Shown: piece by piece, positions 21,753 through 30,576 of the stretch
Position numbering within the stretch: position 1 is the first letter of the stretch
How the letters are laid out: the number at the start of each line of letters is the position of its first letter
Assembly (NCBI GenBank): GCA_963674955.2
Contig: CAXXKR010000004.1
Span: 1,736,001-1,800,000, forward strand
Direction of reading: 5' to 3'
Source of the DNA: G963674955 sp963674955
Lineage (GTDB): Bacteria > Desulfobacterota > Desulfovibrionia > Desulfovibrionales > Desulfovibrionaceae
Length of the DNA: 64,000 nucleotides
Notes under the pieces: generated by a model
The model's database searches: none
Told to the model about the DNA's origin: nothing
The model's input: the letters and a program-made list of their open reading frames with translations, nothing else
Program-made: the position numbers and the translations under genes

Positions 21753-22478
21753 ATGAGTTACAGCAGCGTAATATCAGCGGCTGAAGGCACTACCGCAGCG
21801 GCCGCCAGCACCAACAGCGACACTTCTTCCACCTTGGGACAGGCTGATTTCCTGACCCTGTTGGTGACCCAGCTCACCCACCAGGACCCCTTGAATCCCA
21901 TGGACGACAAGGAAATCACCAGCCAACTGGCTGAATTCTCCAGCCTGGAGCAGCTGACCAAGGTCAACACCCAGATAGAAACCATCATCGAGAACAGCAG
22001 CCGCCAGGATCTTTACACGGCCGTCAGTTTCATAGGCAAGGAAATCAAGGCTTCCGGCTACCAGTTGGCCAAGGAAGGGGACGATGTCAGCACGGTCTAC
22101 TACGGCCTTGGCGAAACCGTGACCAACCTGACCATAAACATCCACGACGAGGACGGAGACATCATCCGCACGGAAATCATCGGATCCAAGAACTCCGGCT
22201 ACTATGAATACGAATGGGACGGAAAGGACATCAATGGAAACTCCATGCCCGACGGCACCTATTCGGTGAGCGTCACCGGCGAGGATGTCAACGGCAAGTC
22301 CGTTTACGTCCAGACCGACATCTCCGGCGTTGTCAGCGGAGTGGTCAATGAAAACGGCGAACAGTTCCTGCGGCTCAAGGACGGAAGGTACGTCAAATTC
22401 ATGAATGTAACCGAAGTCGTTTCCCCCGGCACGGAAGAAACCGGCGAAGAAGGGGAAACCGAAGAACCCACAACGTAG
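21753..22478 (+). CDS. flgD: Flagellar hook capping protein
   Basis: FlgD caps the growing hook and is needed for FlgE assembly. The 241-residue protein has the conserved N-terminal segment LGQADFLTLLVTQLTHQDPLNPMDDKEITSQLAEFSSLEQ (residues about 28-68) and the FLG-Ig-like part with YYEYEWDGKDINGNSMPDGTYSV. The C-terminal end is acidic (GTEETGEEGETEEP) and unusual. A GGAG ribosome-binding site lies before ATG 21753, 16 bases after fliK. Confidence 0.95.
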   Translation: MSYSSVISAAEGTTAAAASTNSDTSSTLGQADFLTLLVTQLTHQDPLNPMDDKEITSQLAEFSSLEQLTKVNTQIETIIENSSRQDLYTAVSFIGKEIKASGYQLAKEGDDVSTVYYGLGETVTNLTINIHDEDGDIIRTEIIGSKNSGYYEYEWDGKDINGNSMPDGTYSVSVTGEDVNGKSVYVQTDISGVVSGVVNENGEQFLRLKDGRYVKFMNVTEVVSPGTEETGEEGETEEPTT

Positions 22479-22541
22479 GTTTGCCGGATAAAATCCCAAC
22501 TAGGCAATAAGAAAATAGAGAGAACATAAAGGAGGAACGTC

Positions 22542-24215
22542 ATGGCCTTAGCAGCATCATTATATTCAGGCATCACCGGCCTCACGGCCCATGGTGAGAA
22601 AATGACCGTCATCGGCAACAATCTGGCCAATGTGAGCACCACGGGATTCAAGGGCGCGAAGATGTACTTCGAAGACTTGATGAGCCAGGATATCTCCACC
22701 TCGGCGGGCATCAGTCAGGAAGGACGGGGCGTGCGCATCGCGGCCATCTACTCGGACTTCGGACAGGGCTCCTTCGAGACAACCACCGAGGCCACGGACA
22801 TGGCCATCAGCGGAGAAGGATTCTTTGTTGTCTCCCCCATTGGGGAAGAGGCCAACTACTACACCAGGGCCGGGGTATTCCGCTTCAATAACGACGGCTA
22901 CCTGACCGACCCCAACGGCAATGTGGTCCAGGGCTGGGAAATCGAGCACACTGGCGCTTCGACGGCCGTATCCGGCAGCGGAACCATCCAGTCCACCGCC
23001 CGGATCATCGGCACGCCTACGGACATCCGCCTGGAAAACTTTCAGTCCCCGCCGCAGGCAACCAGCAACGTGACCATCATCACCAACCTTGATCCCTCAC
23101 AGACCAGCCGTTCCAACAACGCGGCCAACCCCTACTTCGCCCTGCATACGTTGTGGGACGGACAGGATTCCGACAACGACGGGCACGCCATTTCCGAAAA
23201 CTCATACTCCTACAGCAGTTCCATCAAGGTATACGACGAGATAGGCACCTCGCACACCCTGACCGTGTACTACGACCAGGTCACCCTTTCCAATGCCGGC
23301 GGAATGAGCACATGGGAATACATCGTAACCTGCGAACCCAGCGAGGACGGACGCATCCTGAGCAACGCGGGCGTTCCCGTCAGGGTCGCCCAGACCTCCG
23401 CAGCCGGTCTGCTCATGGCCGGAACCCTGACCTTCAGGTCCGGTCAGCTCATCGGCCAGAGCGCCTTCACCCTGCAAAGCTCTGCCGGCGGCCAGCTCAA
23501 GTCCGCCAATGCCTGGCAGCTGGCCGACTTCTCCACCGACGGTTACCCGCTGTGCACGGCCAACTGGCTTGGCGCGTCCGATGCCAGCACGGCGGCGTCC
23601 ACCAACGCACTGCCCATGGAAATAAACTTCGGAATGCGCAATTCCGACTCCAACATCACCAGCAGCGCCGGATCGGGCTGGGCCGTGGCCGGAGCCGGAG
23701 CCGTGCCTCTGAACATAGGGGCCGTGGGCAACGATATCACCAACGTGACCTCCACACTGCCCAACTTCAGCAACCCGGCCATCAGCGCCCTGGCCTCGGA
23801 AAGCTACGACACGGGCGGGTCCTCCACCCTGTTCCAGAGCCAGGACGGCTACACAGTCGGCATACTCCAAAACGTTTCGGTCTCGGAAGAGGGCGTATTC
23901 TCCGGAACCTATTCCAACGGCGAAACGCTGGAACTCTACTCCCTGACCCTGGCCACCTTCACCAACAAGTGGGGCCTGAGGCGAAACGGCGGGAACCTGT
24001 TCCAGGAGACCAGCGATTCCGGACCGGCCCTGACCGGACAGGCAAAATCCTCCGGCAAGGGTACCGTGTCCGGCAACACCCTGGAACTCTCCAATGTGGA
24101 CATGGCTTCGGAATTCGTGACCATGATCACCACCCAGCGCGGCTTCCAGGCCAACACCAAGGTGATCACGACCACCGACAGCATGCTCGGCGAAGTCATC
24201 TCAATGAAGAGATAA
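22542..24215 (+). CDS. flgE: Flagellar hook protein
   Basis: The 557-residue hook subunit. The N-terminal SLYSGITGLTAHGEKMTVIGNNLANVSTTGFKG and the C-terminal VDMASEFVTMITTQRGFQANTKVITTTDSMLGEVISMKR are the rod/hook-type D0 coiled-coil ends. The central region is Ser/Thr/Asn-rich and surface exposed. A strong AAAGGAGG precedes the start. It is longer than the roughly 400 residues of enteric FlgE because of extra outer domains, which is common outside enterics. It is the last gene before a double-hairpin terminator. Confidence 0.95.
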   Translation: MALAASLYSGITGLTAHGEKMTVIGNNLANVSTTGFKGAKMYFEDLMSQDISTSAGISQEGRGVRIAAIYSDFGQGSFETTTEATDMAISGEGFFVVSPIGEEANYYTRAGVFRFNNDGYLTDPNGNVVQGWEIEHTGASTAVSGSGTIQSTARIIGTPTDIRLENFQSPPQATSNVTIITNLDPSQTSRSNNAANPYFALHTLWDGQDSDNDGHAISENSYSYSSSIKVYDEIGTSHTLTVYYDQVTLSNAGGMSTWEYIVTCEPSEDGRILSNAGVPVRVAQTSAAGLLMAGTLTFRSGQLIGQSAFTLQSSAGGQLKSANAWQLADFSTDGYPLCTANWLGASDASTAASTNALPMEINFGMRNSDSNITSSAGSGWAVAGAGAVPLNIGAVGNDITNVTSTLPNFSNPAISALASESYDTGGSSTLFQSQDGYTVGILQNVSVSEEGVFSGTYSNGETLELYSLTLATFTNKWGLRRNGGNLFQETSDSGPALTGQAKSSGKGTVSGNTLELSNVDMASEFVTMITTQRGFQANTKVITTTDSMLGEVISMKR

Positions 24216-24247
24216 AACGGTTAGGCAAACTCCTTCTCTCTATGCAT

Positions 24248-24314
24248 GTGGCCGGGCGTAGTGCCCGGCCACACAAAAACAGACCCGCCGATTTTTCGGC
24301 GGGTCTGTTTTTTT
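24248..24314 (+). terminator. Double-hairpin terminator after flgE
   Basis: A first hairpin (10-bp stem, 24248-24257 with 24263-24272) is followed by a second with a 15-bp perfect stem (24277-24291 with 24296-24310) and a T-run. It separates flgE from the independently transcribed flagellin gene. Confidence 0.9.
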
Positions 24315-24420
24315 ATCCGGCATTAGCCTGAAATAATTAACCAAGATAAAGAAGGAATTTTTTGACGTTCGCGTCTTCAAGGCGGCAGGAACTGCTTGTT
24401 TGAACACGAAAAAACAGCCT

Positions 24421-24440
24421 TTCTAGACTTTTTTTAGACA
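24421..24440 (+). promoter_or_regulatory. 20-base motif upstream of the flagellin promoter
   Basis: TTCTAGACTTTTTTTAGACA matches the element at 17205-17224 at 18 of 20 positions. It ends 33 bases before the sigma-54 site, where an activator or a DNA-bending protein could bind. Role unknown. Confidence 0.4.
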
Positions 24441-24473
24441 CATAACATACTGTAGTTTAATATTTTTTATCTA

Positions 24474-24490
24474 TTGGCACCCAAGTTGCT
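24474..24490 (+). promoter_or_regulatory. Sigma-54 promoter of flagellin
   Basis: TTGGCACCCAAGTTGCT matches the -24/-12 consensus (TGGCAC-N5-TTGCW). Predicted transcription start is near 24501, giving a leader of about 35 bases that includes the ribosome-binding site AAGGAGG at 24522-24528. This implies control by an NtrC-type flagellar activator that is not in the window. Confidence 0.9.
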
Positions 24491-24534
24491 AATAAACGGC
24501 AAAGGATATTTCAGTTTGAACAAGGAGGTTTCCA

Positions 24535-25467
24535 ATGTCTTTAGTCATCAATCATAACTTGATGGCCATGAACGCCGCCCGAAACCTGGGCGACTCATAC
24601 GGCAAATTAAGTGTTTCCACCAGAAGGCTCTCTTCGGGTCTGCGTGTCGGCACAGCGGCCGACGACGCCGCCGGACTGGCCATTCGCGAACTCATGCGCT
24701 CCGAAATCACTTCCCTGTACCAGGGCGTGAGAAACGCCAACGACGCCATCTCCATGATCCAGGTGGCCGACGGCGCCTTGCAGGTGATCGACGAAAAGCT
24801 CATCCGCATGAAGGAACTGGCCATGCAGGCCTCGACCGGTACCTACAACTCCGACCAGCGCCTGATCATCGATTCCGAGTACCAGGCAATGGCCTCGGAA
24901 ATCACTCGTATCGCCAACGCCACAGACTTCAACGGCATCTACATGCTCAACGGCAACCTGACCGCCAGCGCCACGGGAAGCTATTCCTCGCAGCACAACG
25001 GTCACGGAATCACGTCCACCGGTCCGCTGAAGATTCACTTCGGCACAGGCAACGACTCGGCCGAGGACTACTACTACGTGGCCATCAACGGCGCCACCGC
25101 CTCGGCCCTGGGTCTGGGCATGACCGCCGCCGACCAGTCCGGTCTGGGCAACATCCACGCGGGCAAGACCATTTCCACCCAGGCTCTGGCCCAGGCCTCA
25201 ATGTCGGCCATCAACAACGCCATCATTTCCAAGGACAAGATTCGCGCCAGTCTCGGCGCGCTGCAAAACAGGCTGGAAAACACCATCACCAACCTGAGCA
25301 TTCAGGCCGAGAACACGCAGGCTGCGGAATCCCGCATCTCCGACGTGGACGTGGCTTATGAAATGACTGAATTCGTGCGCCAGCAGATCCTGACCCAGGC
25401 TGCCGTCGCCATGCTTGCGCAGGCCAACTCCCTGCCCAGAATGGCCATGCAGCTCATCGGCGGATAA
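24535..25467 (+). CDS. fliC: Flagellin
   Basis: The filament subunit, 310 residues. The N-terminal INHNLMAMNAARNL...RLSSGLRVGTAADDAAGLAI and C-terminal AAESRISDVDVAYEMTEFVRQQILTQAAVAMLAQANSLP segments are the classic D0/D1 helices. The central domain (about residues 140-220) is short and rich in Ser, Thr, Gly and Asn, giving potential O-glycosylation sites. It is a single-gene unit between a sigma-54 promoter and a terminator. The leader has two GGA motifs (24504-24506 and within AACAAGGAGG over the RBS), which would suit CsrA control. Confidence 0.97.
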   Translation: MSLVINHNLMAMNAARNLGDSYGKLSVSTRRLSSGLRVGTAADDAAGLAIRELMRSEITSLYQGVRNANDAISMIQVADGALQVIDEKLIRMKELAMQASTGTYNSDQRLIIDSEYQAMASEITRIANATDFNGIYMLNGNLTASATGSYSSQHNGHGITSTGPLKIHFGTGNDSAEDYYYVAINGATASALGLGMTAADQSGLGNIHAGKTISTQALAQASMSAINNAIISKDKIRASLGALQNRLENTITNLSIQAENTQAAESRISDVDVAYEMTEFVRQQILTQAAVAMLAQANSLPRMAMQLIGG

Positions 25468-25491
25468 CGACGCGGCGCGACCCGACTTTGC

Positions 25492-25535
25492 AGGGAGCCG
25501 AAAGGACCAAAAAAGGTCATTCGGCTCCCTTTTTC
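25492..25535 (+). terminator. Terminator after flagellin
   Basis: AGGGAGCCGAA (25492-25502) pairs with TTCGGCTCCCT (25520-25530), with an inner GGACC/GGTC pair, and is followed by TTTTTCTTTT. Its right arm lies within the last codons of rnc on the other strand. Confidence 0.88.
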
Positions 25536-26227
25536 TTTTCCGCGTAATAGTCAAGGGCCTTTCTGGCGGCATTCTGCTCGGCCTTTTTCAGGCTTGGCCC
25601 CTCGGCCTCGAACCTTTCTCCCTGAGGCAAAACGATCTGGACGCAAAACGTCTTCCTGTGTTCCGGGCCGGAAGACTCGCTCAAGGCATATACGGGTCGG
25701 CCCTTGAACAGGCTTTGCGTAAGCTCCTGCAACCGGCTCTTGAAATCCTTGCCTCTGGACAGGTCGGGGTTCGAAGGCCATCTGTCCCTGAACAATCCGC
25801 TGATCACCTCGCAGGCCCGTTCATAGCCGCTGTCCAGGAAAATCGCGCCCAACAGGGCCTCCACCGTGTCCGAAAGCAGGGCGTCCCGATCGCGGCCCCC
25901 CTGTGATTCCTCGCCGCGCCCCAGCAGAACGTATTCGTCCAGGCCAAGCTCGCGGGCCAGATCGGCAAGGGTCTTTTCCTTGACCAGCCGCGCGCGCAGC
26001 TTTGTCAGCTGCCCTTCCGGGGCTTCGGGATAGCGCGCAAAGGCCTCCGCCGAGGTGCAGAGCTCAAGCACCGCGTCGCCCAGAAACTCAAGCCGTTCGT
26101 TGTCTTCGGTCGCCTGATCCCGCTCATTGGCGTAGGAACTGTGGGTAAAAGCGGTGACCAAGAGCTTGACTTGGGAAAACCGATAGTGAATACAATCCTG
26201 TATGGCCGCGATAACGGCGTCGTCCAT
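25517..26227 (-). CDS. rnc: Ribonuclease III
   Basis: RNase III cleaves double-stranded RNA, including the rRNA precursor stems seen in this window. The 236-residue protein has the catalytic signature NERLEFLGDAVLEL (about residues 43-56), the second metal-binding cluster DTVEALLGAIFLDSG, and a C-terminal dsRNA-binding domain (KSRLQELTQ...AEQNAARKALDYY). ATG 26227 is chosen because GGGGGA lies upstream; an in-frame TTG five codons earlier is less likely. It diverges from the acyl-CoA synthetase gene with only 23 bases between the starts. Confidence 0.95.
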   Translation of the reverse strand: MDDAVIAAIQDCIHYRFSQVKLLVTAFTHSSYANERDQATEDNERLEFLGDAVLELCTSAEAFARYPEAPEGQLTKLRARLVKEKTLADLARELGLDEYVLLGRGEESQGGRDRDALLSDTVEALLGAIFLDSGYERACEVISGLFRDRWPSNPDLSRGKDFKSRLQELTQSLFKGRPVYALSESSGPEHRKTFCVQIVLPQGERFEAEGPSLKKAEQNAARKALDYYAEKKKGAE

Positions 26228-26250
26228 GTATAAATCCCCCAAAGGTACAA

Positions 26251-28353
26251 ATGCACCTAGACTTCGACTTAAAAGCCCTTTTTGAACCGGATTCGGTTGC
26301 CGTTGTCGGCGCGTCGCACGACAAGGACAAGGTCGGCCATCTGATTCTGTCCAACCTGACCAAGGGAGGATATAACGGGAAAATTTTTCCCGTCAATCCC
26401 AAAGGCGGGACAATACTCGAACTGGAAGTCCTGACATCCATTGCCCAACTGCCGGAAAACACCGACCTGGCCGTGATCTGCCTGCCCAGGGATCTCGTGC
26501 TCGAGGCTGCCGCAGAGCTTGCGGAAAAAAAAGTTTCCGCAGTCATCATCGTTTCCGCAGGCTTCAAGGAAACCGGACGCGAGGGCTACGACATCGAGGA
26601 AAAGCTGCGGACCCTGGCCGAAAAGAATTCCATGGCCCTGCTCGGACCCAACTGCCTGGGGCTGATCAACACCTCCGCGAACCTGAACGCCAGCTTTGCC
26701 CAGGACCGGCCCAAAGCCGGGGGCATCGCCTTTTTTTCCCAGTCCGGCGCCCTGTGCGCTTCCATCCTGGACTGGGCCCTGGGCGAAAACATAGGTTTTT
26801 CAAAATTCATAAGCCTGGGCAACAAGGCCGTGCTCAACGAATCCCACATGCTGGAAGCCCTGAACAAGGACAAGGACACCCGCGTGGTCCTGGGCTACTG
26901 CGAATCCCTGGAGGACGGCCAGAGACTGGTGCGCACGGCCCAGGCCGTCACGGCCAACAAGCCGGTGATAATGATCAAGGCCGGAACGACCCCGGCGGGC
27001 GCAAGGGCCACGTCCTCCCACACCGGCGCGATAGCCGGTTCCAGGGAAGCCTTTCGCGCGGCATTCCTCCAGTCGGGCATCATCCAGGCCAACGACCTCA
27101 AGACCCTCCTGACCCTGGCCCGCTCCTTCGCTTCCCAGCCCCTGCCCAAGGGGCCGAACCTGATGATCGTCACCAACTCCGGCGGACCGGGAATCCTTGC
27201 CGCCGACGCCTGCGAGAACTCCAGCCTGGCGCTGGCCAGGCCAAGCGCCGACACCCTGGAAAAGCTGCGCCAGGAATTGCCTCCGTTCGCAGCCCTCTAC
27301 AACCCGGTGGACATCATCGGCGACGCCGATGCCGAGAGATACCGCAAGACCATGGAGATCGTGGCCCAGGACGACCTTGTCCACGCCATCCTCGTGGTGC
27401 TCTCGCCAACGGCTTCGGTGGAGATCGAGGAAACCGCCAAAGCGGTCATAAGCATGGCCGCCGAATGCGGCAAGCCCGTCTTCACCTGCTTCATGGGCGG
27501 AGAGCGCATCGGCGCGGGCAGCAGGATGCTGCTTGACGCGGGAATCCCCTGCTACCCCTTTCCCGAGCCGGCCATCCAGGCCATCGAGGCCATGTACCGC
27601 TATCACCAGTGGCAGAACAGGGCCTATCCCGTGGATGTCTGCTTCAGGCGCGACAAGGGCATGGCCCAAAAATTCCTGGACAAGGCAAAAAAGGCGCACC
27701 AAACGGAAATCACGGATTTCGACGCCCAGGGGTTGGCCAGGGCTTACGAGCTGCCGGTCCCGGAGACGAGAATGGCGCGCACCAGCGACAAGGCCATCCG
27801 GGCGGCCAAGCAGATCGGCTACCCCGTGGTGCTCAAGATCGCCTCGCCGCACATCCAGGAAAAGTCTTCCATCCAGGGTGTGGTCAAAGGCTTGAACAAG
27901 CCCTCGGAAGTGCGCCAGGCCTTTTACGACATCACTTCCAGGGCCGCCCGGCAAAGGCCGGACGCCTATATTTCGGGCTGTCTGGTTCAGGCCATGGCCC
28001 CTGAGGATTCCATGGAGGTGACCATCGGCCTCAAGCGCGACCCGCAATTCGGCCCCCTGATCATGTTCGGGCTGGGCGGCGTGCACACGGAAATCCTGAA
28101 CGATTATTCCTACCGGCTGGCCCCCCTGACCCTGAACGACGCCCAGGAGATCGTCCGGGGCATCAAGTCCTTTTCACTGCTCAAGGGCGTCCGGGGCAAG
28201 GCGCCCATGGACATAGGGATCATCGAGGACATCCTGCTCACGGTCTCGCAGATGGCCGTGGACTTCCCTGAAATACAGGAGGCCCTGTTCCATCCGATAC
28301 TGGTCTCTGAAAATGGCGCGCTGATCACGGATATGCGCATGACTATCGGCTGA
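26251..28353 (+). CDS. ADP-forming acyl-CoA (acetyl-CoA) synthetase
   Basis: A 700-residue fused alpha-beta enzyme that would convert acetyl-CoA (or another acyl-CoA), ADP and phosphate to the acid, ATP and CoA. The N-terminal CoA-binding domain starts SVAVVGASHDKDKVGH. The succinyl-CoA-ligase-like domain carries the phosphohistidine loop SSHTGAIAG (His257). The C-terminal ATP-grasp domain (about 490-700) includes PVVLKIASPHIQEKSSIQG and FGLGGVHTEIL. No acetyltransferase domain follows, so this is not a Pat-type fusion. The Pta-like gene follows after 45 bases. Confidence 0.9.
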   Translation: MHLDFDLKALFEPDSVAVVGASHDKDKVGHLILSNLTKGGYNGKIFPVNPKGGTILELEVLTSIAQLPENTDLAVICLPRDLVLEAAAELAEKKVSAVIIVSAGFKETGREGYDIEEKLRTLAEKNSMALLGPNCLGLINTSANLNASFAQDRPKAGGIAFFSQSGALCASILDWALGENIGFSKFISLGNKAVLNESHMLEALNKDKDTRVVLGYCESLEDGQRLVRTAQAVTANKPVIMIKAGTTPAGARATSSHTGAIAGSREAFRAAFLQSGIIQANDLKTLLTLARSFASQPLPKGPNLMIVTNSGGPGILAADACENSSLALARPSADTLEKLRQELPPFAALYNPVDIIGDADAERYRKTMEIVAQDDLVHAILVVLSPTASVEIEETAKAVISMAAECGKPVFTCFMGGERIGAGSRMLLDAGIPCYPFPEPAIQAIEAMYRYHQWQNRAYPVDVCFRRDKGMAQKFLDKAKKAHQTEITDFDAQGLARAYELPVPETRMARTSDKAIRAAKQIGYPVVLKIASPHIQEKSSIQGVVKGLNKPSEVRQAFYDITSRAARQRPDAYISGCLVQAMAPEDSMEVTIGLKRDPQFGPLIMFGLGGVHTEILNDYSYRLAPLTLNDAQEIVRGIKSFSLLKGVRGKAPMDIGIIEDILLTVSQMAVDFPEIQEALFHPILVSENGALITDMRMTIG

Positions 28354-28398
28354 TTTTAAGATATACAAAGCTCCACGAAGCCTGCACAGGAGGATAAA

Positions 28399-29460
28399 AT
28401 GCCTGGTCTTTATATCGGTTCCACATCGGGATACTCCGGCAAGAACATGATCACGCTGGGGATCGGCCAGAAATTCCAAAAGGAAGGACTCAGCCTCGGC
28501 TACATGAAGCCCGTGGGCGCCATGCCCAGGGAGATCAACGGCAAGCAGGGCGACGACGATGCCTTTTTCGTCCAGGAGGTTCTGGGGCTGAACGAGGACC
28601 CGGAACTGGTCACCCCGGTGGTGGTCACCCAGGACTTCAAGATCAAGGCCTTTGGCAGCAAGTGCCAGGGACTGCTGAAACCCATCAAGGAAGGCTACGA
28701 AAAAATTTCCAAGGGCAAGGACCTGACCCTGGTGGCCGGGTCCGGCTCCATGTATTCCGGCAAGTACTGCTGCACGGACGGCGTGACCGTGGTCAAGGAA
28801 CTGGGCATCAAGGCCATCGTGGTGGACCGCTTTCAGAAGGAACTCAAGTACGACTACCTCATGGTCATGAAGGAGGCCCTGGGCGACCAGCTTGCGGGTG
28901 TAATCCTGAACGACATCCCGGCCAATTTCATGGAAGAGGTGGACACCCTGCTGGCCCCGTTCCTGGAATCGAGGAACATCAAGGTCCTGGGCGTCATTCC
29001 CAGCGATCCGCTCATGGGGGCCATCAAGGTTTCCGATCTGGCCGACCGGCTGGGCGGCAAGGTCATCTCGGCCCACAACAAGGCCGAACGCGTGGTGGAA
29101 AGCTTTCTCATCGGCACCATGCAGGTGGAGAACTTCCTGACCCATTTCAGGCGCAACAGGAACGCGGCGGTCATCGTGGGCGGCGACCGCTCGGACGTGC
29201 AGCTGGTGGCCCTGGAAGGTGACTGCCCCTGCCTGATCCTGACCGGCAACCTCTATCCCAACGACATCATCCTGACCCGCTCCGAGGTGCTGGAGACGCC
29301 CATCATCATGGCCCGCGAAGACACCTTCACCATCGCCAAGAAGATGGAAGCCATCCTGACCCGCCACAAACTGCGCGACGCCATCAAGATACGCCAGGGC
29401 GCGGACCTCGTGGCCTCGAACATCGACTTCCAGTACCTGAAACGGGAACTGGGACTCTAA
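28399..29460 (+). CDS. Phosphotransacetylase-family protein (BioD-like AAA_26 plus DRTGG)
   Basis: The 353-residue protein equals the N-terminal regulatory part of long phosphotransacetylases without the catalytic domain. The N-terminus is a dethiobiotin-synthetase-like P-loop fold (YIGSTSGYSGKNMITLGIGQ), followed by a DRTGG-type domain in the C-terminal half (GGDRSDVQLVAL, TGNLYPNDIIL). AGGAGG precedes the start. Its place right after an ADP-forming acyl-CoA synthetase suggests it senses or regulates acetyl-CoA/acetate metabolism; that role is inferred. A terminator follows. Confidence 0.85.
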   Translation: MPGLYIGSTSGYSGKNMITLGIGQKFQKEGLSLGYMKPVGAMPREINGKQGDDDAFFVQEVLGLNEDPELVTPVVVTQDFKIKAFGSKCQGLLKPIKEGYEKISKGKDLTLVAGSGSMYSGKYCCTDGVTVVKELGIKAIVVDRFQKELKYDYLMVMKEALGDQLAGVILNDIPANFMEEVDTLLAPFLESRNIKVLGVIPSDPLMGAIKVSDLADRLGGKVISAHNKAERVVESFLIGTMQVENFLTHFRRNRNAAVIVGGDRSDVQLVALEGDCPCLILTGNLYPNDIILTRSEVLETPIIMAREDTFTIAKKMEAILTRHKLRDAIKIRQGADLVASNIDFQYLKRELGL

Positions 29461-29474
29461 CCCCCCGACAACAT

Positions 29475-29503
29475 GGGACGGCGCAAAGCCGTCCCTTTTT
29501 TTT
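29475..29503 (+). terminator. Terminator of the acyl-CoA synthetase operon
   Basis: Perfect 8-bp stem GGGACGGC/GCCGTCCC (29475-29482 with 29488-29495) followed by eight T. Confidence 0.92.
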
Positions 29504-29862
29504 GCCCGAATGCGCGGCCCTTCGGCGCTTGAAACCATTTTATATAGGTTTGCGCATGCCATTGCCGTTCCTGCTTGGTAAGAAAATCGGATGCGAAAAC
29601 CGGCCCTTGCCACCTGGGCGGCGGTCAGCGATCCGGTGCTGGAGCGCATGAAACAGGTCGGCCCGCGCCTGCGCCCGATGAATGGAACAGCGGCAAAACA
29701 TCGTGCTTATGGATTTTTCGCATTTGTTCGGCCTGGAAAAGATTGTTGAAGAGCTGAATAATACGGTTTCAAGGGCGGAAGGCCATTGCCTTGCCGACCT
29801 GAAACAGGGCGGGAGATTACTGAAAGCAAAGGCCATGCGCTGGATTATAAGTGGGATGTGAA
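29504..29862. other. Intergenic stretch with short gene remnants
   Basis: About 360 bases with normal GC but no convincing gene. A 52-codon reading from ATG 29591 (ALATWAAVSDPVLERM...) and an overlapping 59-codon reading at 29682-29861 (MEQRQNIVLMDFSHLFGLEK...) are in different frames and look like remnants. Neither has a good ribosome-binding site or a recognised family. It is the left shoulder of the AT-rich island. Confidence 0.4.
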
Positions 29863-30576
29863 ATGAACTTTAAAAAAATCATAAATATTTTTTCTGGCTC
29901 TGTATATTTACTGTCTGGATCAGTGTCTTCGGTGTAAGCCTAACAGTTATTCACCTATATATCCGAGCCAATTAGAGGGGGGGAATCCTTGATCAAGTTG
30001 CAAAATTAACGTAACTTATAAAGGGGGAAAATATACTGCGGAAAGAATAGTAAGAGTACATGAATTTATACATTTTGGTTTAAACCCACTTCCCAATATT
30101 TTAACTCGATACTGTTGTATTGACAACCTCAAAAAAAATTACTAATTGAACTGCCAGTATATTTAGGGACTTTAAAGCGTATTGATTTTATTCTTTCTTT
30201 ATTGTTGATGACATGAAAAAGCCAAACGTAATTGATATGTTTTATTACAACGTTGAGAATAACCGCATCTAAAATTGTTCTAAAGGCAATATAACAAAAA
30301 TAAATATTGATATAAAAAAATATAGCGGAAATGAAGCTATAGAATATGGGGATATGATTTTTACTATAGACTAAGAATGCTTTACGGCAATATGATGAAG
30401 TTGGCCGTTACTTTGAAAGAACAAATTCTTCATTTGATGAACCTGAGTATTATGGCTTTTACAGAGCTTTTTCAGTCTTGGTTATCCAAAGAGACAATGA
30501 CGGTAAATTCCCTGTGTTTGAAGATATAATAGATACAAGCAAAAATAATATTATAGATTTAAAAGATAAGACATGA
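29863..30576 (+). pseudogene. Decayed membrane-anchored protein gene
   Basis: Reading across frames gives one coherent ancestral protein of about 235 residues. It has a membrane segment (FWLCIFTVWISVFGVSLTVI), then TYKGGKYTAERIVRVHEF, LLIELPVYLGTLKRIDFI, VDDMKKPNVIDMFYYNV, INIDIKKYSGNEAIEYGDM and FERTNSSFDEPEYYGFYRAF. It is broken by an indel in a T-run near 29884, TAG at 29973, a shift near 30008, a shift in an A-run near 30130, a shift near 30190, TAA at 30270 and a shift near 30370. Base composition is far more AT-rich than the flanks, so the gene probably came by transfer and is now dead. Family not recognised. Confidence 0.7.

Noticed and set aside
26800..29649. Long minus-strand frames across the acyl-CoA synthetase and Pta-like genes
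   Set aside because: They are antisense to well-recognised proteins and lack ribosome-binding sites and family features.
29930..30010. Attachment site or terminal repeats around the AT-rich island
   Set aside because: No tRNA gene and no convincing direct repeat could be matched by eye at the two borders.
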